Source: Bacillota bacterium
GTDB lineage: Bacteria; Bacillota; Clostridia; Acetivibrionales; DSM-1351
DNA: 11,783 nt
NCBI GenBank assembly: GCA_023436515.1
Contig: JAEZIV010000178.1
Coordinates: forward strand, 1 to 11,783
Reading direction: 5' to 3'
The translations under genes and the position numbers were made by a program. How positions within the stretch are numbered: the stretch's first letter is position 1; each line of letters starts with the position of its first letter. Below the pieces are notes generated by a model. That model saw only the letters and a program-made list of their open reading frames with translations, ran no database searches and had not been told where the DNA came from. This document shows, piece after piece, positions 1 through 6,502 of the stretch.

Positions 1-517
1 GTATTACTACATAGCTGGTCCCATCTCTCTTTGTTACAATTATAGAGTAGATTATGCTCTTATTTGTCCTATCCATGGGCTTTAGAAGCTCTCCTGCAAA
101 ATTCCTGTCCTTAAAGAATCTGTCCCAAGGCTCCCCTGCAGAACGAAGCTCCAGAAAGGTCCCACCATTTTGCTGAGTTTTCTTGAATATTTCATAGAGG
201 TCACCACCCGGCATTCTGTGAATTAAGCTATCCGGAGCCCCGTTGGAGGAATAAGTACTTATTCCATCCTCACTTATGATCCTGATATAGGTTTGATTCT
301 GCTTATAAATATTGTCCAGGAGAGTATTCAGATTATCATTATCTATATTGTCAGCTATCTGCTGGGCCGAAGCTTTTATATTGCTTATCTTTATTTGCTT
401 GTAAAATTCATCGAGAAAGACTATCTGTAAAAACCACAGCATTACAAGGATAACAGTTGCAAATATAGCAAGGTAGAAAAAGAGTTTGAATTTAATGCTG
501 ATTTTTTCAAGCTTCAA
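1..517 (-). CDS. Sensor histidine kinase, N-terminal part (truncated by window edge)
   Basis: This is the N-terminal 172 residues of a membrane sensor kinase; the dimerisation and ATPase domains lie beyond the window. It begins at a TTG (515-517) inside the last codons of the response-regulator gene, overlapping it by 11 bases, and a GAGGGGTGGG purine stretch precedes it, so translation is probably coupled. Residues 1-10 are basic, residues 11-35 form one transmembrane helix (LFFYLAIFATVILVMLWFL), and residues from about 36 onward form an extracellular sensor region with no stop to the edge. The text VTKRDGTSYVVI near the edge would fit a Cache/PAS-like sensor fold, but I cannot name the domain. 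The kinase call rests on the overlap with an OmpR-type regulator and on topology, because no H-box or ATPase motif is visible. The ligand is unknown. Confidence 0.75.
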   Translation of the reverse strand, partial: MKLEKISIKFKLFFYLAIFATVILVMLWFLQIVFLDEFYKQIKISNIKASAQQIADNIDNDNLNTLLDNIYKQNQTYIRIISEDGISTYSSNGAPDSLIHRMPGGDLYEIFKKTQQNGGTFLELRSAGEPWDRFFKDRNFAGELLKPMDRTNKSIIYSIIVTKRDGTSYVVI

Positions 518-1184
518 AGCGATATCCCACCCCTCTGAGGGTAACTATATATTTACTATAGTCACCGAGACTTTTTCTGAGCAGCTTTATATGGGTATCC
601 AAGGTTCTGTCATCGCCGTAAAAATCGTACCCCCAGACATCGGTAATCAACTTCTCTCTGGTAAGGGCTATCCCCCTGTTTTTAACAAGGTAAAATAGAA
701 GGTCGTACTCCTTGGGAGACATATCTATTTTAACGTTATCAACGTACACCAGTCTTCCTGTAAAGTCCACCTTCAAGCCCTCAAGGCTTACAACCTCTCT
801 CCTATATTCCTCCTGGACAGTTCCCCGGCTTCTCTTGATAATTGCATTAATCCTCAGCATCAGTTCCTTTGGGGAAAAGGGTTTAACCACATAGTCATCT
901 ACTCCAAGCTCAAAGCCATGTATTTTATCGTATTCCTCTCCCCTTGCAGACAGCATGAGTACAGGTGTTCTTTTTGTTTTCCTAATCTCTTTACAGGCTG
1001 AGAAACCATCCAATTCAGGCATCATTATATCCATCACAATTAAATCAAAATCTTTTTCTCTGCATATTTTTACAGCCTCCATGCCATCAGAGGCCTCACT
1101 GACCTCATAGCCTTCAAAAATTGCATATTTCTTTATGATTTCACGTATACCCTCTTCATCGTCAACAATTAGAATTTTATACAT
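507..1184 (-). CDS. OmpR/PhoB-family two-component response regulator
   Basis: This 225-residue protein is a phosphorylation-controlled transcription factor. The receiver domain (about 1-115) has the acidic pair D9/D10 (VDDE), phospho-acceptor D52 in VMDIMMPELDG, switch Ser79 (LSA) and Lys101 in VVKPF, so all catalytic positions are present. A winged-helix DNA-binding domain (about 128-225) shows the PhoB signature: SPKEYDLLFYLVKN, REKLITDVWGYDF, RTLDTHIKLLRKSLGD and a terminal TLRGVGYRF. Length is typical of the family. The ATG at 1182-1184 is preceded by GAGGGG at 8 bases, which supports this start. The partner kinase overlaps its 3' end. Target genes cannot be deduced from the sequence, and the family alone does not tell whether it senses phosphate, antibiotics or envelope stress. 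Confidence 0.95.
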   Translation of the reverse strand: MYKILIVDDEEGIREIIKKYAIFEGYEVSEASDGMEAVKICREKDFDLIVMDIMMPELDGFSACKEIRKTKRTPVLMLSARGEEYDKIHGFELGVDDYVVKPFSPKELMLRINAIIKRSRGTVQEEYRREVVSLEGLKVDFTGRLVYVDNVKIDMSPKEYDLLFYLVKNRGIALTREKLITDVWGYDFYGDDRTLDTHIKLLRKSLGDYSKYIVTLRGVGYRFEA

Positions 1185-1218
1185 ATAAAAAGCCCCTCAT
1201 CATTATTCAGATGATATT

Positions 1219-1250
1219 ATTATACATCATCATTAGAAATTTATTGTGAA
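1219..1250 (-). promoter_or_regulatory. Possible promoter of the two-component operon
   Basis: On the minus strand a perfect TATAAT occurs at 1224-1219, 35 bases before the regulator start. The nearest -35-like hexamer is TTCACA (1250-1245), but the 20-base spacer is longer than usual. GATGAT (1210-1215) and ATCATC (1226-1231) form a 6-bp inverted repeat around the -10, a possible operator, perhaps for autoregulation. No clear terminator separates this region from the upstream diguanylate cyclase gene, so readthrough is possible. Confidence 0.35.
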
Positions 1251-1291
1251 GGGCAGGTGAATAACATATGAAGTTTTATAACAATAAGACA

Positions 1292-2488
1292 TCAAGCCAT
1301 TGCCTTTATTGCTCGTTTATTTTGGTACATCTGGTGGTCAGCCTTATCAAGAAGCCCCTCAACGGTGATTTCCATTTCTCCGTCAAACTCAGAAAACCCA
1401 TAGCTGAAGCTAATGGTATAATCCTTGTTTGCAAAGGGCTTCAGTTGACTCAGTTTTCCTGATATTCTTTCCAGAAGCATTTCAGAGTAGTCCATTGTGC
1501 AGCCGGGGAACACAATAACAAATTCGTCTCCTCCAAGCCTGCTGATTACATCTGTATCCCTAATATTTTCCCTTATTGTTCCCACTATGGTTTTTATGAG
1601 AAAATCTCCCTCTCTATGCCCCAGCATATCATTAATAACCTTCAAATCATTAACATCAATATAGCATATTGTCATGCTTTTTTTCTGCTGCTTGCACAAC
1701 TCCATCTGTTCTTCAATAAATTTTAGGCCGGAGCTTCTATTTAGTGTGCCGGTCATAACATCCTTTAGATTACTGGTCATCAACCTGTCGTATTTCAGCT
1801 TACTGAGGAGAAAGAAATTTATAAGGTAAACAGTACCTGAAACAGATGCTATCAAAACAGCTATAACTATACTCCCGCTCAAATAGACAAGATTACTTTC
1901 ACTAATGCTGTTCCTTAACTCGATGTAATACTGAAACAGGCTTAATACGAACATAAGTATAACCAGCACCGTTATTAGATTTCCAAATAGCAAAACAATA
2001 AATTTTTTGTTGCTCTTATAGATCCTTTTACGAGCCTTTATAAAATTATCTGCTAAAAGCTTAATCAGGATATATGCAAAAATGAATGAAAGCAATCTCA
2101 CAATAGTTATATAGTAAAAATTCGTCTTAAACTCCTCCAGAGTTACTCTAACCGGATATGTGTAAAACATAGAAACCACCAGCTCAGCAATTCCAATAAT
2201 CAACACACCAAAAAACGAGGATATTGCTGCATAGTACATGCTGTGCTTCATAAAAAAACAAACTGTAAAGTAGATAATAAGACCGATAATTAGCACCTTT
2301 AAAACCATGTTTAAATCCGGCAGAAAGACACTTAGCATAGTTATAATACCAGTAATGGTAATAGTATTCAGGACATAGCTCCCAAAGGGAACTTTTCCAA
2401 GATCGGTGTTCAACCTATATATAATAAAGCAGATAGTTATTGATAATAACAAAGATGAGTAAAACGCCAGAAAGCTGTCAACAAGCAT
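1292..2488 (-). CDS. Membrane-anchored GGDEF diguanylate cyclase
   Basis: This enzyme should make cyclic di-GMP from two GTP at the inner face of the membrane. About 230 N-terminal residues contain seven predicted transmembrane segments, resembling a membrane sensor module with no recognised ligand domain. The GGDEF domain (about 240-398) is complete: DVMTGTLNR entry motif, YIDVNDLKVINDMLGHREGD substrate and metal region, intact GGDEF at 319-323, and RDTD at 310-313, exactly five residues upstream, which matches the RxxD inhibitory site. It is therefore predicted active and product-inhibited. I chose the ATG at 2488 because GGGAGTG sits just before it; an in-frame ATG at 2548 would add 20 residues but falls upstream of a palindromic, promoter-like region and lacks a ribosome site. 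An EAL domain is absent. Gene order suggests separate control from the secreted transglutaminase upstream. Confidence 0.92.
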   Translation of the reverse strand: MLVDSFLAFYSSLLLSITICFIIYRLNTDLGKVPFGSYVLNTITITGIITMLSVFLPDLNMVLKVLIIGLIIYFTVCFFMKHSMYYAAISSFFGVLIIGIAELVVSMFYTYPVRVTLEEFKTNFYYITIVRLLSFIFAYILIKLLADNFIKARKRIYKSNKKFIVLLFGNLITVLVILMFVLSLFQYYIELRNSISESNLVYLSGSIVIAVLIASVSGTVYLINFFLLSKLKYDRLMTSNLKDVMTGTLNRSSGLKFIEEQMELCKQQKKSMTICYIDVNDLKVINDMLGHREGDFLIKTIVGTIRENIRDTDVISRLGGDEFVIVFPGCTMDYSEMLLERISGKLSQLKPFANKDYTISFSYGFSEFDGEMEITVEGLLDKADHQMYQNKRAIKAMA

Positions 2489-2525
2489 TTTTATCACTCC
2501 CACATCCATTTCTTGATGGATCTTA

Positions 2526-2545
2526 TTATACACAATAGTGTATAA
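2526..2545. promoter_or_regulatory. Perfect 8-bp inverted repeat overlapping a -10 element upstream of the GGDEF gene
   Basis: TTATACAC (2526-2533), a 4-base spacer and GTGTATAA (2538-2545) form a perfect palindrome. Read on the minus strand it contains TATAAT, a likely -10 for the diguanylate cyclase gene 37 bases downstream. An operator that blocks RNA polymerase is the simplest reading. TTATACACA also fits the relaxed DnaA-box consensus TTATNCACA, but a single box is weak evidence. No good -35 is seen. Confidence 0.45.
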
Positions 2546-2621
2546 CAAGTCCCTGAAAAATATTGGCTTCCTTTCATTTTATAATTTTATTTCATCCGGC
2601 TTTCTGGTATCCCTATCCATA

Positions 2622-4283
2622 TTAATATTCGAAATACTTCTCTAAAAACATGTTTTTATCCCAGACATGATCAGCAGACATTTGTTCTTCACTGATATTA
2701 AAATAGTTGTAATATGTTACTCCTCTGTCAGGAACAGGGTCATCCCAGGTGACATCAATGTAGCCCAGCCGCCCATCTAATAAAGCCATATTCCACGCAT
2801 GGGGGCCTCCGGCATCTCCCGTCACACCGATACATTTTATACCTGCCATATTGGCCATCAGCTTAAAGGCTGCCGAATAGCCCTGGCAGACACCGATTCT
2901 GTTGATTAGTATTCCATATGCGGTATATCCAACCTCAGGTACGGTTTTATTCTGATAGTTTTCATAATCGTAGGTTGCATTCTGTATTAAGTAATCATGA
3001 ATAGCCATGGCTTTTTGCGTCTCGGTCATTTCGGGCTTTATAATATCAGAAATAACTGCTTCGGCTTTTTTATTGACCTTATCTTTGATAGCTATCATAT
3101 CACCTTTACTGAACTTGTAAGCAAAGCTTATTTTACCGCTACTTGAAGCAGTAAACTTCTTAACATAATTGATATCGGGATTTTGATCAAGAACAAGGCT
3201 TATTAAGTTTCCAAAATCAGAGGAATAGGTAATGTTATAACTCATTGAGTCCATGCAGTTGCTGACTGCATGTTTGATAGCCTGATACCATTCCTTTTCA
3301 TTATTGTATATAGGATTCTTCCTGTCCTCTTCTGTTATATATTCCCCGGGCTTTACATTTACATAATCAAGATATACCACCATGGAAGCAGGAGTCTCAC
3401 CTACTACGCTTCTGCCTGTTACCCTGGCGCAATACCCCTTTTTCTGAGATAGTTCTTTGTTAATTTTCAAAAGAACTTCCCCGAGATTATACTCTTCCGT
3501 ATTATAATCCTTTATATCAAATACAAATTTCCATTGCTTGTCTGCCAGTAATCCATAGACTTTATTGTAAAAATCCTTATAGGACGTTATAAGTATACCA
3601 CTTGGCAGATTCGTTTTAATATCAAAATACTCAAGATAAATATTTACAATGTTGTTACCTGATGAACTGATTCCGTCAAAGCTTCTATACTTAACGTAAA
3701 AGCCCTTAGCCTTAATATCTTTATCGTTGGCCTGCAATACCGATTTCTCAATGTCATACTTTTGTGTATTACTGTTTCCGAGTACCACACTTATAACGGA
3801 GGTCTTACCCAGCGCTGCCTCCTTTATTATTTTAGTCAATTCGGTAGGATTCCCGGCTTTTTTCAGCTTGCTTATTTGAAAATCTGAGCTTATATCCCTA
3901 TATGTAAACCTATAGCTATATTTTGCACTATTTCCCGAGGTTGTCCAAGATGCTTGATATGAAGTAGTATAACCCTTTGGTAGGGATATCTGAAAAGCTA
4001 TATCACTGAAGTGTTTGTCAATATTTACAGAAGTATATTCATTCTTATTGTACTTCACTACTTCAATATTGATTGAGCTTTTCTTTAAGTTGATTGCTGT
4101 TGCAAGCTTTCGCTTAAAATCATTGAAGGAGGCGACTTTAACTGTGGAGGGCATACTTTTTACATTATCAACAGACACTGCTGATCCGGTATCGGAGCTT
4201 GCTGCTCCTGCCTCTACTCCCGGGATACACAGGCATGAGCCTGCTATTAATATTATCAGAATAGCCGATATTATCTTCTTCAT
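2622..4283 (-). CDS. Secreted transglutaminase-like (papain-fold) protein with four degenerate N-terminal repeats
   Basis: This 553-residue protein has a signal peptide (residues 1-25: basic MKK, hydrophobic core, then VEAGAA as a likely signal peptidase I site), so it is exported. The C-terminal domain (about 400-515) is transglutaminase-like with a full catalytic triad: Cys466 in GVCQGYSAAF, His495 in GPHAWNM and Asp510 in YIDVTWDDP. Bacterial members act as peptidases or cross-linkers, and the substrate here is not predictable. Residues 51-394 look like four diverged repeats of about 70-80 residues (51-131, 144-222, 232-310, 326-394). Each has a helix-like FxxxIxxA start, a central Y-rich strand and, in the first three, an aromatic end such as YRDI, YFDI or YVNV. 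The ATG is supported by GGAGAA at 5 bases. No sortase motif or dockerin is seen, and SCLC is not a good lipobox. The neighbours do not reveal a pathway. Confidence 0.88.
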   Translation of the reverse strand: MKKIISAILIILIAGSCLCIPGVEAGAASSDTGSAVSVDNVKSMPSTVKVASFNDFKRKLATAINLKKSSINIEVVKYNKNEYTSVNIDKHFSDIAFQISLPKGYTTSYQASWTTSGNSAKYSYRFTYRDISSDFQISKLKKAGNPTELTKIIKEAALGKTSVISVVLGNSNTQKYDIEKSVLQANDKDIKAKGFYVKYRSFDGISSSGNNIVNIYLEYFDIKTNLPSGILITSYKDFYNKVYGLLADKQWKFVFDIKDYNTEEYNLGEVLLKINKELSQKKGYCARVTGRSVVGETPASMVVYLDYVNVKPGEYITEEDRKNPIYNNEKEWYQAIKHAVSNCMDSMSYNITYSSDFGNLISLVLDQNPDINYVKKFTASSSGKISFAYKFSKGDMIAIKDKVNKKAEAVISDIIKPEMTETQKAMAIHDYLIQNATYDYENYQNKTVPEVGYTAYGILINRIGVCQGYSAAFKLMANMAGIKCIGVTGDAGGPHAWNMALLDGRLGYIDVTWDDPVPDRGVTYYNYFNISEEQMSADHVWDKNMFLEKYFEY

Positions 4284-4333
4284 AATAATTCTCCTGCACT
4301 GATTCTCAACAATTAATTACCCTGAATAGTATT

Positions 4334-4369
4334 ATTGTCTATTCTATGACAATTCACTATTTTTAACAA
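4334..4369 (-). promoter_or_regulatory. Likely promoter and operator of the transglutaminase gene
   Basis: The minus strand carries TTGTTA (4369-4364), a 17-base spacer and TAGAAT (4346-4341), which is 5 of 6 to the -10 consensus. ATTGTC (4334-4339) and GACAAT (4348-4353) form a 6-bp inverted repeat around the -10, a plausible repressor site. It lies 58 bases before the start codon. Confidence 0.5.
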
Positions 4370-4404
4370 GGTCAAAACCCTTTATTTCACCTGTTTCAGC
4401 ACTT

Positions 4405-5310
4405 TCAAATGCTATTCTCAAGCAATACACTCAGATTTCTGGGTATAGCCGAATAACACTCATCCAGTCCGAGAATGTCTATTTTCTCCAATAATTCCTT
4501 CGGTAATGTGTTGATAGCTTTTCCTTCCAACAGCATATGGGTCTCTTCTTCAGAGAAGTCTATTTCTTCTATAATATTATCCAGCTGGCTTTTGTTCATA
4601 GGGCATATCTTCTGACATAGCAGGCAGTCATATAAAGTATGGTGTACTTCTTTTGGCAACCACTCCGGGAACTCACCGGGTACTTCATTCAAACAGGATA
4701 GACATCGCTGGTTATCTATCAAAAACCTGTCCTTCTTGATAGCACCTGTAGGACACTCGTTAATACATAACCCACAGCTGCTGCAAAGCTCAGCATTATT
4801 ATCCTTAATCCATTTATAGTTGTCAGGCGCAATATCTGAAAAATACCCAGTATAGGAAAAATTGCTGCCAAGTCCCTCTATGTAAGTGATATTGTTCCTG
4901 CCGTACACTGCCATACCACATTGAGCACCAAGTCTTTTATACGGCAAATTCAGCGCAGGCACTATCGAGTATCCGTTTTGCTCGGTAAAGCTCCTGATAT
5001 ACTCCTCAGCTTTGGCGAAATCCGCTTTTACAAGGCCTTTTGCTGTCTTACGCAGCCCATTTATACTAAAGTTTAAATTTGCATAAAAAGGATGAGGAAT
5101 TGCAACTAAAATAACAGATTTGACTGTAAACCCCGGATTCTCCGGTTGATATTTATATATATTCTCAATAATCCATTTATTAAAGCCATTTAACTCTTCC
5201 TGCTCCCTAAAAGACAGTATTAATTCCTCCATGTCCCGAATACGTTCATAAGGAATGACTGTTAATCTATCCCCGCGTTCGGCAGCCATATTCACAAGCT
5301 GATTAACCAT
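4405..5310 (-). CDS. QueG/COG1600-like protein with two ferredoxin-type [4Fe-4S] clusters
   Basis: This 301-residue protein resembles the iron-sulfur half of epoxyqueuosine reductase QueG. Cysteines are arranged as CSSCGLCINECPTGAI (C176, C179, C182, C186), RCLSC (C203, C206) and DCLLCQKICPMN (C229, C232, C236), enough for two [4Fe-4S] clusters in the interleaved QueG pattern. The upstream RLGAQCGMAVYGRNN and GLGSN regions correspond to the QueG cobalamin-domain segment usually written AGLGWIGKN...GSW, but are diverged. It is shorter than typical QueG (around 380 residues) and has only a short tail after the second cluster. Some clostridia have several such paralogs besides true QueG or QueH, so tRNA queuosine maturation is only a possibility and no gene symbol is given. 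The ATG at 5310 follows an AGGGGAGGAG site and a good extended -10 promoter, so it is probably its own transcription unit. Confidence 0.75.
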   Translation of the reverse strand: MVNQLVNMAAERGDRLTVIPYERIRDMEELILSFREQEELNGFNKWIIENIYKYQPENPGFTVKSVILVAIPHPFYANLNFSINGLRKTAKGLVKADFAKAEEYIRSFTEQNGYSIVPALNLPYKRLGAQCGMAVYGRNNITYIEGLGSNFSYTGYFSDIAPDNYKWIKDNNAELCSSCGLCINECPTGAIKKDRFLIDNQRCLSCLNEVPGEFPEWLPKEVHHTLYDCLLCQKICPMNKSQLDNIIEEIDFSEEETHMLLEGKAINTLPKELLEKIDILGLDECYSAIPRNLSVLLENSI

Positions 5311-5355
5311 CTATGTACTCCTCCCCTGTCTTTAAGAATTTTGATGACATAATAA

Positions 5356-5384
5356 ATTATACCATTTTTACAATATTATCAAAA
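5356..5384 (-). promoter_or_regulatory. Extended -10 promoter of the QueG-like gene
   Basis: The minus strand reads TGGTATAAT (5364-5356), an extended -10 with a perfect hexamer. A TTTTGA (5384-5379) lies 17 bases upstream, and TTGATA (5382-5377) is an alternative with a 15-base spacer. The start codon is 46 bases downstream of the -10. Confidence 0.6.
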
Positions 5385-5406
5385 ATTATTTTTATTTTTA
5401 CAAGCC

Positions 5407-5433
5407 GACAAGCTATGGGTTAAATTACTTGTC
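5407..5433. repeat. Inverted repeat GACAAG/CTTGTC upstream of the QueG-like promoter
   Basis: GACAAG (5407-5412) and CTTGTC (5428-5433) are perfect 6-bp arms with a 15-base spacer, just upstream of the -35 region. On the minus strand a TTGACA begins in this repeat but has no matching -10. It may be an operator or a weak hairpin. Confidence 0.35.
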
Positions 5434-5448
5434 AAAAAATTCCCTTTA

Positions 5449-5476
5449 CATGAAAAGTAACTACTTCCTTTTCATG
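5449..5476. repeat. Perfect 9-bp inverted repeat CATGAAAAG/CTTTTCATG
   Basis: The arms are 5449-5457 and 5468-5476 with a 10-base loop. On the minus strand the hairpin is followed about 8 bases later by a run of six T, so it could be a weak terminator for sugE, or a protein-binding site before the QueG-like promoter. The stem is AT-rich, which weakens the terminator reading. Confidence 0.4.
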
Positions 5477-5510
5477 ATGCTGCCATTTCAGGCTATGAAT
5501 ATAGGCATAA

Positions 5511-5533
5511 ATAAAGCAGGTCTTTTATCTGCT
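5511..5533 (-). terminator. Possible weak terminator after sugE
   Basis: On the minus strand AGCAG (5533-5529), a 9-base loop and CTGCT (5519-5515) are followed by TTATTTAT. The stem is only 5 bp, so this is a weak call. It lies about 60 bases after the sugE stop. Confidence 0.35.
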
Positions 5534-5536
5534 ACT

Positions 5537-5556
5537 TGTATACGTTGTTGTATACA
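5537..5556. promoter_or_regulatory. Operator-like inverted repeat TGTATAC-N6-GTATACA
   Basis: TGTATAC (5537-5543) and GTATACA (5550-5556) are perfect 7-bp arms separated by six bases; TTGTATAC also occurs twice as a direct repeat (5536 and 5548). It sits 39 bases beyond the sugE stop and about 170 bases before the QueG-like promoter. The symmetry suggests a dimeric regulator site, but the target is unclear. Confidence 0.4.
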
Positions 5557-5594
5557 TCATTTTATTAATTGAGTTGAGTCTTTTTACGACGGGT

Positions 5595-5915
5595 TTAGTC
5601 GGCGGAAACTACCTTTAACCCTACTATTCCAACTACAATAAGACCTATACATACCAATCTGATTACCTGAACAGGCTCTTTAAATAGTATTATACCAAGT
5701 ATAACCGTTCCTACAGTACCAATTCCGGTCCAAATCGCATAGGCTGTTCCCAGGGGAAGATTTTTTAAGGCTAAGGATAAAAAATAGAAGCTTGCTATCA
5801 TACCAAGCACTGTAAGTACACTTGGTACAAGCTTGGTAAACCCATGTGAGTACTTTAAGCCTACAGCCCACCCCATCTCAAGCAAGCCTGCAATTATCAG
5901 AAAAATCCATTTCAT
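5595..5915 (-). CDS. sugE: SMR-family guanidinium exporter (Gdx/SugE type)
   Basis: This 106-residue protein with four transmembrane helices belongs to the small multidrug resistance family, whose dimers exchange protons for cations. The SugE/Gdx branch is indicated by GLLEMGWAVGLKYSHGFTKL, with the essential Glu13 and Trp16, and by LPLGTAYAIWTGIGTVGTVILGIILFKEP; members of this branch export guanidinium rather than broad quaternary drugs. A single gene is present, so a dual-topology homodimer is expected. The ATG is preceded by GGGAGAGAG. Two TATAAT boxes lie upstream, at 6016-6011 and 5976-5971. Some guanidinium exporters are controlled by guanidine riboswitches, but I could not recognise one in the leader of about 90 bases. 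Family confidence is high; the substrate is inferred from motif similarity only. Confidence 0.9.
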   Translation of the reverse strand: MKWIFLIIAGLLEMGWAVGLKYSHGFTKLVPSVLTVLGMIASFYFLSLALKNLPLGTAYAIWTGIGTVGTVILGIILFKEPVQVIRLVCIGLIVVGIVGLKVVSAD

Positions 5916-5970
5916 AAGTTACTCTCTCCCAGTAATAATTTAGATAAAAACCAGCAATACATACCTATCT

Positions 5971-6039
5971 ATTATACCCTTACATCTCAGTGCCAACCAA
6001 CTTTATAGTCATTATACAGGCTATCTACAATCACGTAAA
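5971..6039 (-). promoter_or_regulatory. Possible tandem promoters of sugE
   Basis: On the minus strand TTTACG (6039-6034), a 17-base spacer and a perfect TATAAT (6016-6011) form a plausible promoter. A second TATAAT lies at 5976-5971 with TTGGTT (6000-5995) at 18 bases. The two could serve alternative sigma-A starts, with leaders of about 90 and 50 bases. Confidence 0.45.
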
Positions 6040-6115
6040 GAACAAATACTGCCGGATTTCCTAGTTTCAAGGGATCACGGGAATTTAAAAACAGACAAGT
6101 AACTATTCACCATAC

Positions 6116-6388
6116 CTATTCAGGAAACACAGATATCACGTCATAAGATATACATTCTTTGTACCCAAGTTTATATGCTAAATCCCTGGAATATGTATTG
6201 GCCGCATCCCAATCAGCAGTTATGCCATTTTCCAAACAGTACCTAAGCATGCTTGCACTTGTTTTTCCAGCCATACCTTTTTACCTATATTGTTGTTTTG
6301 TTTTAACCTGAATCTGAACTTTATTACCACTTCGCAAAAAAGCTGCTGCTGCAGAGAGAATTTCATTTCCATTTGTTATGCAAAATCA
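6116..6388 (-). pseudogene. Decayed GNAT-family acetyltransferase (C-terminal remnant)
   Basis: Reading the minus strand from 6388 gives a GNAT-like C-terminal half in one frame: FCITNGNEILSAAAAF, then VQIQVKTKQQYR, then a TAA stop at 6283-6281, then KGMAGKTSASMLRYCLENG, then WDAANTYSRDLAYKLGYKE, ending at TAG 6118-6116. The stop falls inside the acetyl-CoA motif (family pattern YRgKGlA), and the WDAAN...LAyKLGY block is typical of this acetyltransferase group. A TGA at 6388-6386 probably replaces the Gly of a GFCI motif, and the sequence further upstream has more stops and no recognisable N-terminal half. No ribosome site or start is evident. It is therefore most likely a dead gene that fills the otherwise empty interval between the methyltransferase and sugE; 6389-6502 shows nothing I can name. 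Confidence 0.7.
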
Positions 6389-6502
6389 ACTAGTAGTTCA
6401 CAACACATAAAAAAAGGCAATAAATGAACAATAGTCCACTCACAACCCTCAATTTACCAATAATGTCTACAACCCAAGGTCTTAGTTAATATATATCCAA
6501 TT

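Noticed and set aside
2526..2534. DnaA box / replication origin
   Set aside because: A single relaxed match that is half of a promoter palindrome; there is no cluster of boxes and no dnaA or dnaN nearby.
5916..6010. Guanidine riboswitch upstream of the sugE/gdx gene
   Set aside because: The leader lacks the CTAGGGTTCCG and GGTCTGGTCCGAGAG-like cores of guanidine-I and the paired ACGR loops of guanidine-II; nothing else matched a class I know well enough to call.
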